Assembly: GCF_008014775.2 (NCBI RefSeq)
Contig: NZ_CP144914.1
Coordinates: 2,418,001 to 2,482,000, forward strand
Reading direction: 5' to 3'
Length of the DNA: 64,000 nucleotides
DNA from: Alkalicoccus halolimnae
Lineage (GTDB): Bacteria; Bacillota; Bacilli; Bacillales; Salisediminibacteriaceae
Numbering within the stretch: position 1 is the first letter of the stretch; the number at the start of each line of letters is the position of its first letter. The notes beneath the pieces are model-generated. The model made no database searches, was not told where the DNA came from, and saw only the letters and a program-made list of their open reading frames with translations. Below, piece by piece: positions 35,644 through 45,231 of this stretch. A program made the position numbers and the translations under genes.

Positions 35644-36473
35644 CAGACAAGCAGTGTGAAAAATTGATTGACTACTTTAACGGACAGATGCTGGAAGAAG
35701 AGAAGGAAACGTTTGAAAAGCATCTTGAAAGCTGTGAAGAATGCCGGGCAGAACTGGCAGAATGGGAAGACCTTTCCGCGGATCTTCCTTTTTTAAGCGA
35801 AGTAGAAGAGCCGCCGCAGGGAATGAAAGAACGGGTGTTAACCAGCGTATGGAACAGCGAAGAAAGTACAGAAGCACCCGTCCAGCAGAAGGCTGACGAG
35901 AGAAAACATTCGCTTAAACGCGCGGCTCCTATCTGGCTGGCTGGCGCAGCGGCTGCCGCCCTCCTTTTTTCTTTGGCAGGAAACGGTTATCTACTCAGTG
36001 AAAATCAGCAGCTGGCACAGGAAAGAGAACAGCTGGCAGAAGAAGCGGATCAGCTTGCTTTTGAACGGGATGTAATCGAGTCCGATTACCAGGCTCTGCT
36101 TGAAGAAGAGCAAGAAGAAGGAACAGGTGTAGCAGATGTTCTGCTTGCCTCCAATCTTGCTTCGGCAGATGAAGAGCTCTTTTCAGGAGAAGGTTCGGCG
36201 ACGATTATTTCGGAAGACGGGCATGTCGATCTGCTCGTTCAAGTAAGCGGCATGCCGGACCTGGAAGACGAAGAAGCATTTCAGGCGTGGATCATTGAAG
36301 GAGAAACGCCGGTAGCGGCAGGCAGCTTTACCATTGATGAAAATGGAAACGGAGCTGTGCGCTACCGACTCAGCGATATGGACGATATGCAGGTAGATCA
36401 GATCGCCATTACTCTGGAACCGCAGCCGAATAATGAACAGCCGCAGGGACAGGTGGTTCTCGCTTCTCCTTAA
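35640..36473 (+). CDS. RskA-type zinc anti-sigma factor
   Basis: 277 residues. The N-terminal cytoplasmic zinc anti-sigma domain has HLESCEEC (Hx3Cx2C). A single membrane helix (about 98-118) follows, then a short coiled coil (about 120-155) and an extracytoplasmic RskA C-terminal domain (about 165-277) with LVQVSGMPDLEDEEAFQAWI. It should hold the adjacent ECF factor inactive at the membrane until an envelope signal triggers proteolysis or release. Start GTG 35640 (AGGAGGG) overlapping the sigma stop; the TTG two codons earlier is less well spaced. Confidence 0.9.
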   Translation: MTDKQCEKLIDYFNGQMLEEEKETFEKHLESCEECRAELAEWEDLSADLPFLSEVEEPPQGMKERVLTSVWNSEESTEAPVQQKADERKHSLKRAAPIWLAGAAAAALLFSLAGNGYLLSENQQLAQEREQLAEEADQLAFERDVIESDYQALLEEEQEEGTGVADVLLASNLASADEELFSGEGSATIISEDGHVDLLVQVSGMPDLEDEEAFQAWIIEGETPVAAGSFTIDENGNGAVRYRLSDMDDMQVDQIAITLEPQPNNEQPQGQVVLASP

Positions 36474-36521
36474 GGACTGATCAAAAATTATCCAAGAAGC
36501 TCTGCTGGAACAAACAGATCC

Positions 36522-36565
36522 AAAAGAAGGCCTTCATGCCAGTATTCGTCATGAAGGCCTTCCGT
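36522..36565 (+). terminator. Terminator of sigma/anti-sigma operon
   Basis: AAGGCCTTCATG pairs with CATGAAGGCCTT; a weak T stretch follows. Confidence 0.7.
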
Positions 36566-37202
36566 TGTTAAAAAATCGCTTTCGAAAAACTTTTTTACTG
36601 CCTTTCACCGATTTTATGTAGCGTATGAGGAAAGAAAGAAGAAGTCGATCCCATGATGGAACGCCTTTCCCGTTTGACGATTTTTCTATTCTAACAAATG
36701 AACAATCATCTAGCATTTTTCATGTTGCTGTCCAGCAGGCGAAAAGGTATCGTAATAACAAAAAGCAGCAGAGCTGGGATTACTCCCTGTCCTGCTGCTT
36801 GCTTTATTCATCTTCGTCTATCAAAATACATCATACGTAGACTACATATTTCTAGAATTTAATTAACTCTTCGCTTTTTGAAAATATCCCTTTAATTCTT
36901 CCTCAAACATTTTAAAAATCACTACTTCATTCCTTAAATTGTGAATGAAAATATCTTTTGATTGATATTGGCCATTCCACCCGTGACATATCCGATTGCA
37001 TGTTTTTTATATTTATAAACCCATTTTCCCTTATCTTTTTTCTGGAATTAGCATTTATTAATCTCAGCACTCAAAACCTTAACATACCACGCTACAAAAC
37101 CTTTCATTTGAATAACAGATTAAACATTTTATTGAAAACAATGGAAGATGATAATATTATAAGTTTTTAATTAAGTTTTTAGGGTTTTAGGGTTTACACC
37201 AG
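36566..37202. other. Intergenic region
   Basis: A hairpin AAGCAGCAG...CTGCTGCTT (36760-36805) with a T-rich flank. No gene supported; open frames lack sites. Confidence 0.45.
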
Positions 37203-37646
37203 CTAACCCCAATGTTTTAAAAAAAAGTCTTTTGTTTCTTGGTTAGTAACCATTTCCTGCACTTTTTCTTTTTCAATGAATTTAATATCACTTATTTCAT
37301 TATCAATGGGAATAAGCATCTTGGCATCACCTAAAAATTCTACGAGATACATTGTTGTTTCTTGTTTGTCATATCCGATTTCTTTCTTAATAATATCAGG
37401 AAAATTAAAACAAATTTTTTCGTCATATTGCTTGAGTATTCTATATTCAGACGAACCCGTCTCTTCTTTCAATTCACGTAATATTGATTCCTTTAAATCA
37501 TTATCTCTTTCTTCTACGCCACCCTTAATAAAGTCCCACTCCCCTTTTATATTTCGTTTCCCTTTATTAGTGTTTATTTTTGTTTTATGTATAATTAAAA
37601 ATTCGTTATTTTGAAAAACAATTGCACCAACAGCTTTTCTAATCAT
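37203..37646 (-). CDS. Nudix hydrolase
   Basis: 147 residues beginning MIRKAVGAIVFQNNEF, with the Nudix box GGVEERDNDLKESILRELKEETG. The box fits GX5EX7REUXEEXGU except that Asn stands where the first Glu is expected; the REL-EE-G metal-binding part is intact. The family hydrolyses nucleoside diphosphates linked to another group. The ATG at 37646 has AAGGAG about 11 nt upstream; the longer frame upstream overlaps the histidine phosphatase end. Likely co-transcribed with that gene. Confidence 0.85.
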   Translation of the reverse strand: MIRKAVGAIVFQNNEFLIIHKTKINTNKGKRNIKGEWDFIKGGVEERDNDLKESILRELKEETGSSEYRILKQYDEKICFNFPDIIKKEIGYDKQETTMYLVEFLGDAKMLIPIDNEISDIKFIEKEKVQEMVTNQETKDFFLKHWG

Positions 37647-37693
37647 TATTTTCACTTCTCCTTCTGACCTTCCCATTGCCGATGTTTTAAATT

Positions 37694-38280
37694 TCACTCC
37701 ATAACAATGCTAGATTCTTTTTCAATTAATTCAACAATTGTAAGGCTTGTAGCATGAATAAAAGGAGGTTCCCATAATTTACCTAGAGGGAGATTTTTGA
37801 AATGCGCACATAATGTTTTTATCACAACAGAATGAGTAACTATTAAAATACTTCCTGAACTATGCTTCTCTTGTATTAAAGTGATTGATTTCAAACTCTG
37901 CTTTTTAGTTCATCAAAACTTTCGCCATTTAATGAATTATAAAGATGCAGAACATTCCAAAATGAGTGAAATTCATCAGGGTACTTCTCCCTGATAAAAG
38001 AAACCGTCTGACCTTCCCATTTTCCCATATTGATTTCCATTAAATTATCATCAATAATGACAGGGATATCTCTGTCACCTTTATTTAATTCAGCAGTTGT
38101 TTTAGTTCTTTTACTTGGACTTGAATAGATAGCATCAAAATTTATCTCCTTCACTCTATTTCCTAACAATACTGCATTTCTTTTCCCATTCTTAGTTAGT
38201 TCTGAATCACTCCAACCTTGCATCTTTCTTTGAGTATCCCATTCAGTTTCTCCGTGTCTTGTTATATATAAAGTAAGCAA
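37694..38280 (-). pseudogene. Histidine phosphatase (phosphoglycerate mutase-like), single frameshift
   Basis: The first 129 codons give TLYITRHGETEWDTQRKMQGWSD, with the catalytic RHG motif, and YSSPSKRTKTTAELN. The remaining 66 codons, in another frame, give SSGSILIVTHSVVIKTL, with the second catalytic His (THS). The junction at about 37890 is repaired by adding one T to a TTT run. Together they make a normal-length member of the family (cobC/gpmB-like phosphatases). Either a recent pseudogene or a sequencing error. Confidence 0.85.
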
Positions 38281-38648
38281 TATTATCCACTCCGCTAATT
38301 AAGTAAGAAACATAATTGTATCGTGAATTCAGATATCCTTATTACACCATTCATTCCATGTTTGTATTTAAACCCCTTCACTCAGCAAGGTGTTCATCGT
38401 GACATTATTTCTTGAGGATTTTTCAGATAGAAAAAAAGATTATTATGTTTCGCTGCTTCTCAGACAGTTCGTAGAGAGGAGACCTTCTATTGTTTTTAAG
38501 GGGGGCACCTCTCTTTCTAAATGCTATGAGGTAATCTAACGCTTTTCCGAAGATTTAGATTTAAATTCCTTCCGTGCCAAATCAATTACTAAGTGAAACT
38601 GCTCTTTTATTTAGTACAGATTTATTACCAGTCCCTGTTCTGCCTGTA
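38281..38648. other. Intergenic region, nothing recognised
   Basis: AT-rich, with no gene or repeat seen. Confidence 0.5.
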
Positions 38649-39139
38649 CTACTCATACCGTTCATAAATTAACTGTTCCCCCTTCGCTCCCGAAAACCAT
38701 ACATCGTTACATGCTTCTGCCATAGCCGGGAGATTTTCTTCAATTGCTGCGAAGACATTTCCCGGTACCCATCCAATATCTCCATTAACCAGTAAATTGT
38801 TTCTTCCATAAAAAACAGCCAGATCGACTACCCCCGGCAGATGAGAAATATTTTTCTCTTCTTTGAAAGCTTTATCCAATTGACCTGATTGAAAATAAAA
38901 ATAACAAACGTCACCGGGAATCGGGGTGACTGTAGAGTTTTCCAATCCAATCTTTTTTCAGGAAAAGGAGGTACCATATTGTAAATTTCGTTATGTGCGT
39001 ACTTCGCATGGTAAACCTGCCCGCTCTGGGGAAGAGCTTCCCAGACTGCCTTGCAGGTTCTTGGAGCCTCTTCCTCCAAAAGCCTAGCAATACAAGAAAC
39101 ACCCCGTTGAGCTAAACTAATTTTGATATATTTCGTCAT
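38649..39139 (-). pseudogene. DUF3830 gene, single frameshift
   Basis: Starting at ATG 39139 (AAGGGTG), the first part reads KYIKISLAQRGVSCIARLLE, then CKAVWEALPQSG and YHAKYAHNEIYNMVPPF. After a shift at about 38945 the next frame gives ENSTVTPIPGDVCYFYF, DLAVFYGRNNLLVNGDIGWV and GNVFAAIEENLPAMAEAC. The whole matches DUF3830, a cyclophilin-like fold of unknown function. One extra T in the GATTGG junction would restore it. Confidence 0.85.
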
Positions 39140-39489
39140 ACACTTCACCCTTTGTTTTGTATTTTAAAAATTTCATAATCGCATACCGTTAATTAACAGA
39201 AAATCACCTGCATTCAAGAACGATAGGAGTTCAGCCTTCTTTTGAAGTACTCTTTACACCATTTATAGTTTCAAATCACACTAAATACTTCCACTTATTT
39301 CTATTTTCAAAACATTGACATCCTGATGATATTGGCAAAAGGTGAATTTTCCATTGGGTTTGATTTCAATGAATCTTCCAAAGATTCTTCTATAAAACCT
39401 ATATGTAAACCCTTATATATTTGAATCACTTTCATATTACAAACGAAAGTTGGAAATCACGAATAGTGGAAGAGATCTCCGTTTCACAC
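39140..39489. other. Intergenic region, nothing recognised
   Basis: No gene or structure supported between the DUF3830 start and the MITE-like element. Confidence 0.45.
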
Positions 39490-39806
39490 GCTATATAAAT
39501 TGAACTTAATATTTATAAGAATAGAATGTATGACCTCGAAAGCGGTCTTCTCTATCGAAAAAAAGAAGGGTGCTATCATTTTTAACCGCTGATCATACCT
39601 GCAGGAAGAACAGAAATGGAGAACAGGCCGCTGCAGGGCACATGGGGCGACTCCAGGGCGAATCAGGACGAGCCGAATATCCAACCCGTCCGACCGCAGG
39701 GAGTAAGGGTTTAGCAGAGGCCGGCCCGCCCGGAAAGCGTCCCCATGGAAACGAAAGCGGCTGGTTACAGAAGGAGAGACTAATTATTAAGTTCAACATA
39801 TATAGC
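39490..39806 (-). mobile_element. Family B MITE-like element, complete copy 2
   Basis: A 317-bp copy in the orientation opposite to 10881-11192. Its termini gctatataaattgaactta and taagttcaacatatatagc are imperfect inverted repeats. The core reads as the reverse complement of 'tttccatggggacgctttcc'. Near-equal length and shared ends of the two copies define the element. No target duplication could be assigned. Confidence 0.78.
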
Positions 39807-39907
39807 GAATGATTTATCGCACTATTCTTATAATTGAACCGAAGGATTTCCACATTCTTCTATCGAAGTTGTTTTAGAGTGATTTTTCGTAAAGGAGCTT
39901 TGATAAT

Positions 39908-40642
39908 ATGGTGCAGAGTGATTTAAGAGACGTAAAAGCTGTTTTATTTGATGTATTTGGGACCGTAGTTGATTTTCGTTCTACAATTAAAAAGGAAGGT
40001 GCCGTATGGAATTCGGAGAAGGAATTGGATATCGACTGGGGAGCGTTTGCGGATGCGTGGCGGGCACAGTATCATCCGAACATGCAGCGCGTCATGTCCG
40101 GGGAGCTGGAGTGGAATAACCTCGACTCGCTTCATAAAATGGCCCTCTCTTCCCTGCTTGAGAGGTGGGGAGTGAAAAAGCATTTTTCTGAAAAGGAAAT
40201 CGAAGTGCTCAATCAGGTGTGGCACCGCCTGGATCCGTGGTCAGATTCTGTGCACGGGCTGGAACAAATAAAGGAGCATTTTACAATCAGCCCGCTTTCG
40301 AACGGCAACATGTCCCTTCTGACGAATATGGCTAAACAGAGCGGTCTGCCCTGGGATGTGATTCTTTCTCCGGAGCTTATAAAGAGCTATAAGCCGGATC
40401 CGAAGGTTTATTATATGGCGGCCGATTATTTAGGGCTGAATCCGCATCAGATTATGATGACCGCCTGCCATCAATACGATCTGCAGGCGGCTCAGAAATT
40501 AGGATTTCGTACCGGCTACGTGATGCGCCCCTTTGAATTCGGTTACGAACATATTCCTGATCTCACCCCTCTCCAGGAGTACGATATTACAGCGTACGAT
40601 CTCGTCGATCTGTCAGAACAGCTGAGACGTCGAAGTTTGTAA
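39908..40642 (+). CDS. Haloacid dehalogenase, type II (HAD superfamily)
   Basis: 244 residues. HAD motif I KAVLFDVFGTVVDFRST with the nucleophile Asp in FDVFGT, motif II SPLSNGNMSLL, motif III Lys in IKSYKPDPKVYY and a motif IV-like segment MMTACHQYDLQAA. The S-(T/N)-G-N and SYKPDP blocks match L-2-haloacid dehalogenase type II, which hydrolyses 2-haloalkanoic acids. In Bacillaceae many such proteins have unproven substrates. AAAGGAG precedes the ATG. Confidence 0.88.
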   Translation: MVQSDLRDVKAVLFDVFGTVVDFRSTIKKEGAVWNSEKELDIDWGAFADAWRAQYHPNMQRVMSGELEWNNLDSLHKMALSSLLERWGVKKHFSEKEIEVLNQVWHRLDPWSDSVHGLEQIKEHFTISPLSNGNMSLLTNMAKQSGLPWDVILSPELIKSYKPDPKVYYMAADYLGLNPHQIMMTACHQYDLQAAQKLGFRTGYVMRPFEFGYEHIPDLTPLQEYDITAYDLVDLSEQLRRRSL

Positions 40643-41008
40643 AACTCTTGCGGCTGTTTACATGTTTCTTCGCTTTTCTAAACTCAAAAAATAGCATAGA
40701 GATACTCGCATGACAAAAGAACGAATGCGTCGGCTTTGTTTAAAATGGCGTCATACGAAAAATGATTCTTTTAGACCGTTTGGAAATTTAAAAACAAGAT
40801 TCGTAATAGTTCTTTTCTCGATATACCGGTCTGAAAGTATGAATATCCACTGGTCAGTACATGATTTTTTCACTATATATAACAATATCATCCTGAATAT
40901 ACCGTCTTTAAAAATCATTCATTTAGCGCATTGTTTGAATTTTTATTTCAATGTAGCATTTATTTAGACGCAGCAGAGCGTCTAAATAAAAGAAAAGGAT
41001 GTGTGCCT
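40643..41008 (+). promoter_or_regulatory. Leader region with perfect inverted repeat before M14 gene 2
   Basis: TTTATTTAGACGC (40959-40971) and GCGTCTAAATAAA (40978-40990) form a perfect 13-bp stem with a 6-nt loop, directly upstream of the AAAAGGATG ribosome site. It could be a leader hairpin or a protein site. The rest of the gap is featureless. Confidence 0.5.
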
Positions 41009-42049
41009 ATGAAGAAAACTTTCGTAGCGATGTTAATCTTTCTACTCACTCTCTCTATCTTCTCTCTTCCAGCCGGTGCGGTAGGAAATGGACCGAACTA
41101 CAATGGGAACGAGACAATCAAAGGAGAAAGACTGACAAGCAATGAAGATCTTTTAGCTGACGTGCAAAGAGCCGCGGAGCGCTCTGACAGCATTGAACTG
41201 GAAATTATCGGTCAGTCCGTAAAGGGAAGAGATATTCCCCTCGTGAAGTTCGGAAACAACCCGGACAATCCAACAATTTTATTTTTGACGCAGCAGCACG
41301 GAAATGAAGTTTTGATCACGGAAGGTGCACTGAACGTTATTAAAAATTTATCCAACAACAATAAACATAACCGCGGGCTTGCAGAAGAAGTGAACGTATT
41401 TTTTGTTCCCCGCTTAAATCCTGACGGTGCAGTAGGAGATGTGGATTTTGATATTTCCGACCATGTTGCAGGCGGGATCGCAACCCGTACGAATGCGAAT
41501 AATATAGATTTAAACCGTGATCACAATACGCTGGAACAACCTGAAACTTATGCGCTGCATAACAATGTACTGCGGGCGTATGACATTGATTACTTAGTAG
41601 ATTTCCATCATCAGGGTGCACGTTCCGGGATCGATGGAGAGTATGTATCCGGCTCTATTCTCTACCCTACAAATGAAGGAGTCGATCCTGAAGTTGTAGA
41701 AATGTCCAAACAGCTTGGCTCCGTCATGTATGATGCGGTGGAAGATCGAGGATTTGGCCTGCTCGGTAAATACAACGGCGGATCTGCCAATACAATTGCA
41801 AGAAACGGTCTGGCCTATGAATACGATATTGCTACGCTGCTTTTTGAAATGAGAGGTATGATCGACCATTCCAATCCGAACCAGGTGCTCGGTCAGAAAA
41901 GTAACGGCTATCTCATTCAGCAGGCAGTAATCTCTATGGAAGCTGCGATCGATGCGATTGCGGATACTTCAATTAATGAAGCAGACGTTACTTTCTGGGA
42001 TGAATTAGAAGTTCAAAGTTTCATCGGTGAAGAGGAAGCGACAGAGTAA
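41009..42049 (+). CDS. Secreted M14-family zinc carboxypeptidase-like protein, paralogue 2
   Basis: 346 residues. A signal peptide ends near SLPAGAVG. The catalytic domain has TQQHGNEVLITEGAL (HxxE zinc pair), RLNPDGAVGDVD, NNIDLNRDHN, VDFHHQG (third zinc His) and LLFEMRGM (catalytic Glu). It shares layout and the VEIGQS/EIIGQSVKGRDIPLVKFG-type N-terminal block with the peptidase at 25694-26926, so the two are paralogues. Start ATG 41009 with AAAGGATG; the longer frame upstream runs through the leader hairpin. Confidence 0.88.
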   Translation: MKKTFVAMLIFLLTLSIFSLPAGAVGNGPNYNGNETIKGERLTSNEDLLADVQRAAERSDSIELEIIGQSVKGRDIPLVKFGNNPDNPTILFLTQQHGNEVLITEGALNVIKNLSNNNKHNRGLAEEVNVFFVPRLNPDGAVGDVDFDISDHVAGGIATRTNANNIDLNRDHNTLEQPETYALHNNVLRAYDIDYLVDFHHQGARSGIDGEYVSGSILYPTNEGVDPEVVEMSKQLGSVMYDAVEDRGFGLLGKYNGGSANTIARNGLAYEYDIATLLFEMRGMIDHSNPNQVLGQKSNGYLIQQAVISMEAAIDAIADTSINEADVTFWDELEVQSFIGEEEATE

Positions 42050-42069
42050 CAGCAGATTTAAAACAGAGG

Positions 42070-42106
42070 AAACCCTGCTCGGCAAAAGATGCTGAGCAGG
42101 GTTTCT
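42070..42106 (+). terminator. Terminator of M14 gene 2
   Basis: AAACCCTGCTC pairs with GAGCAGGGTTT and CTT follows. Confidence 0.75.
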
Positions 42107-42233
42107 TAATGCATAAGGCTGATCCAACCTTTCAGATAGTTAATATTTATACAGCCGCTCAAGCGAGATTCCACGTTCCGGAAAAATCCCCTTTCCTGTC
42201 CGCCGTTTTTATGAACACATAACTACGTGGCCG

Positions 42234-43091
42234 TTAGTCGTCGTCCTTATCTACGAACTTTCCGTAATCGGGGATGGCTTTTTCTTTGAAGTTTGCTGCG
42301 AGATCTGCGAGTCCCTCCTGCAGGTAGTCTCCGCTCATAGGCACGCCGTGTCCCGTAAAAGCGAACTGCGGCTTAAGCTGGGCGAGCGTTTTTACCGACT
42401 GTTCTGCGGCTTCCCAATCCGGCGTGAAATATACCGGCGGGCCACTGATTTCGAGCTCCTGGTTCCTCACTTTGTACAGCGAATCCTGCTTCACTGCGAC
42501 GAAGGCATCGCCGACGATGAGCGCTCCATCCGCTTCACGAAACAGCGATACATGACCTTCCGTGTGTCCCGGTGTATGCACCCAGCGCCAGTCAGGCATT
42601 TCCGGCACTGTTTTGTCCGCCGGCAGCTCCTGCGCTCGATTTCCAATATCAATCGCTTCGCGTGGAAACAGTTTTGACATTTTCGCAATCATGCCTCCTT
42701 CAACAGTCATGTCCGGATCCGGATAATCCTGTTTACCTGTGATATAAGGAATCTCAAGCGGATGGGCATAGACTGGTACCTCCCACTGCTCCAGCAGGTC
42801 GATCAGTCCGCCTATATGGTCAAAATGGGCGTGCGTCAGGATGATTGCTTTCGGTGGATTTCCCTCTCCAAAGCGTGTTGCTGCAGCCTCTTTAATATCA
42901 TCTCCTGATTTCGGCATTCCCGCGTCAATCAGTACCCAGTCATTTCCATTACCGGGCTTCCCGTAAAAAATAACGTTCACAATTTGAATGGTATAGCTGT
43001 ACAAATCTTCCCCAATTGCGACACCATCATGGCTGTTTACGGAAGTCACCGGTTGATAACGTTCTGTGGATGAACTTCTTTCCATATCCAT
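42234..43091 (-). CDS. MBL-fold metallo-hydrolase
   Basis: 285 residues with the metallo-beta-lactamase-fold metal motif THAHFDHIGG (HxHxDH), the later His in HTPGHTEGHVSLF, Asp in LIVGDAF and the final FTGHG. The fold is used by hydrolases of thioesters, lactones, phosphodiesters and others; nothing visible decides the substrate. Gene length suits glyoxalase II-like or lactonase-like members. ATG with GGAGTGG upstream. Confidence 0.87.
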   Translation of the reverse strand: MDMERSSSTERYQPVTSVNSHDGVAIGEDLYSYTIQIVNVIFYGKPGNGNDWVLIDAGMPKSGDDIKEAAATRFGEGNPPKAIILTHAHFDHIGGLIDLLEQWEVPVYAHPLEIPYITGKQDYPDPDMTVEGGMIAKMSKLFPREAIDIGNRAQELPADKTVPEMPDWRWVHTPGHTEGHVSLFREADGALIVGDAFVAVKQDSLYKVRNQELEISGPPVYFTPDWEAAEQSVKTLAQLKPQFAFTGHGVPMSGDYLQEGLADLAANFKEKAIPDYGKFVDKDDD

Positions 43092-43422
43092 CGATTTTCC
43101 ACTCCTTTTTTGACGTCTTTCTCTTCTTTTCCCGCTCCGGTGTATACCAAACTAAAGCGATCGGCAGCAGCAGGCAAAAAAGGAAAAGCGGCAAGAACGT
43201 TCTGCAAAAAGTTGAAGAATACTGCAGCAAATTCAAAATAGATTCTGCAGAACTGAAGAAGTGTATTTCTGCCGCAGAATAAGCTTGAAGAAGCAGTATC
43301 CTACTACCTGCTTTACTGAAAATCTTTCATAACACGTGCCAGTGACACTGGAATGAATTAAAAAAGTGCTGTCCCATAAGCCGATGACCCAGGCTTATGG
43401 GACACCCCCTTTTTAACGCTTC
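43092..43422 (-). terminator. Gap with terminator of the SpoIIAA-like gene
   Basis: At 43368-43412 GTCCCATAAGCC pairs with GGCTTATGGGAC. The 'ctgtcccataag' arm matches part of the terminator at 26949. The rest of the gap shows no gene. Confidence 0.65.
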
Positions 43423-43788
43423 CTAACTTTCTTTCAAAATCCATTCCTTCGCTTTCTCTTCTTCGTCAAAATCAAACTGTCTCACATTGGGACTTGAAAT
43501 GATGTCCAGACTCTTCGAGAGTGTCTTAACTATGGCCTGTTCCCCGACCATCGCATATTTTTCAATCTGTTTCATATTATTTTTCACAATAAATTCGAGC
43601 CGATCTTTCATCGTGGAGAGTTCCGCTCCTTCTATACTTGAAACCTTCGTTAAAACTTTTATTTTATCGTATTTCTCCAGCAATTTTTCTACTTCTGCAG
43701 TCATTTCTTTATATTCTTTTTCCTCGATTTTACTGTCAAATTCAATCGCCAGCACGTTATCTCTGCTCCAGCTTAAAATCTTGTTCAA
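43423..43788 (-). CDS. SpoIIAA-like (STAS-fold, DUF3478) protein
   Basis: 121 residues matching the SpoIIAA-like family. VLAIEFDSKIEEKEYKEMTAEVEKLLEKYDKIKVL forms the first beta-alpha-beta part and IEKYAMVGEQAIVKTLSK the second, with the end WILKES. Members are STAS-like cytoplasmic proteins thought to bind lipophilic ligands; no partner is encoded nearby. Start TTG 43788 with GGAGGTG. Confidence 0.82.
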   Translation of the reverse strand: MNKILSWSRDNVLAIEFDSKIEEKEYKEMTAEVEKLLEKYDKIKVLTKVSSIEGAELSTMKDRLEFIVKNNMKQIEKYAMVGEQAIVKTLSKSLDIISSPNVRQFDFDEEEKAKEWILKES

Positions 43789-44206
43789 ACTGATCCACCT
43801 CCTCTGTTATTTACTACTGTGATTCCTGTTAAATCAAGACTTCAAACTGCTTACAATGCTGAATACTTTGTAAGATTACGCCGTTCCCTTGTTTACACAG
43901 TTCAGTCTCTAACCGGACTCCCTCCCGTACTTATTTTTATGAGTTACCCATGTTACTTAACGAATTCTGTGTCCGTTTGATCCATGAACAGTTAGAAGGA
44001 AAAAGCTTCAAATAACTGAAAACAGCCGTCGAAGGATTTCCTTCGACGGCTGTTTCCTACCACTTAAGCGGGGAATGGCTCACCTCTTCACTCCCCAACG
44101 CTATCATCCGTAAATGGTGGCTCATTCCTTCCGAAATACTCAGAATTTCCGCTGCATCGGGCGGTCGATGGTCTATTGATACAACGGGTCAGACATATGC
44201 CTGGAT
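43789..44206 (-). terminator. Gap with strong hairpin
   Basis: ACAGCCGTCGAAGG pairs with CCTTCGACGGCTGT (44022-44057), followed by TTTCC on the plus strand. No gene otherwise. Confidence 0.55.
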
Positions 44207-44746
44207 TCAGTCGCGTACTTTCCCTGATCCAGGCAAGGCCATTTCAATAAAGGACTTGATCTCTGCATCAAACTGCTGCATGTGCTGTTTTTCAACGCGG
44301 AAGCTGCTCGTATATTTGATTTTATTGCGCTGTTCTTCAGGAAGCAGGTTGTTAATCCACAGCTCTGCCACCGCCGTTGGTTTCTCTGGGGTAAGGGTGG
44401 CCAGTTCGGAGGCTATTTTTTCACGCTGCCCATCCGCTCCGCTGCATAAGGTGATGAAGGAATAATCCGTCAGCTTCTCCCTCTTGATGAATGTCCGCAT
44501 CGGCGCGGCAATTTTTCCCGCCCAGATAGGCGCCAGTAGAATAACAGGTCCGTACTCGCTAACATCAAATTCAATAGGAGCCAGACGCGAATTACGCTTC
44601 AACAAAAAATCGAAAAAAATCGAAATGTCTTTCCGTTTCTTTTTTTCCTTAACTTCATACTTGTCGCATCCGATTCTCTCCTGCAATTCAACAGCCAGCT
44701 TTTCATTGTTCCCTGAATGGGAATAATAGAGAATGAGTAGTTTCAT
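44207..44746 (-). CDS. Flavodoxin-like protein
   Basis: 179 residues starting MKLLILYYSHSGNNEKLA, the FMN phosphate-binding loop of flavodoxin-like proteins (YSHSGN). LLAPIWAGKIAAPMRTFI supplies the second flavin contact (W-A-G), and FITLCSGADG the third. It is longer than electron-carrier flavodoxins and resembles the flavodoxin-family NAD(P)H/oxidoreductase-like proteins. ATG 44746 follows AGGAGG; the longer frame is not supported. Confidence 0.85.
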   Translation of the reverse strand: MKLLILYYSHSGNNEKLAVELQERIGCDKYEVKEKKKRKDISIFFDFLLKRNSRLAPIEFDVSEYGPVILLAPIWAGKIAAPMRTFIKREKLTDYSFITLCSGADGQREKIASELATLTPEKPTAVAELWINNLLPEEQRNKIKYTSSFRVEKQHMQQFDAEIKSFIEMALPGSGKVRD

Positions 44747-45231
44747 TGTATAACCTCCTGAAGATTCGGCTTCGTTGAACAGATCATGGGGCCTGATTGA
44801 CAACTGTTTACTTTTCTTTGAAAACAGGTTCCCGTTTTCTTTTTAATAACTATCTCTTCGTTCTGCTTCCTCATTTTCCCTGCTAAGTTACAATTCTTTC
44901 GGTAGTTGTTGAAGCTGGCTCCGCTTCGGACTATCTTTATTTGTAATTATATTTCTGACTACACCCCCTGATGAAAATTAAGACATTGTATTGAAAACGG
45001 GAAATAATTATCTTTTTTGCAAGTGCTCCAAATTTTTTTATTTAAAAAAGACTTTCTGTCAGTAAATAAACTGAGCATCCTCTTCCTATTTTCTGTATAA
45101 TCAAGTTAAATGACTATCTTTCCAATTTATCCAGATTTTGAAAAAGGGTTCTTTACCGAACAAGTCGGTCCAATCATTTGCAGTACCAAACTACGGGCGG
45201 GCGCCTGCCCCCTTTTTAGGATGTGAAACTT
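44747..45231 (+). other. Intergenic region with leader hairpin
   Basis: GGGCGG and CTGCCC (about 45196-45211) pair and a T run follows, only about 15 nt before the enoyl-CoA hydratase start. It could act as an attenuator or be the end of a lost upstream transcript. Nothing else seen. Confidence 0.4.

Noticed and set aside
39570..39812. Plus- and minus-strand frames of 80-86 codons inside the family B element
   Set aside because: They arise from the GC-rich foldback body, have no start signals and differ between copies.
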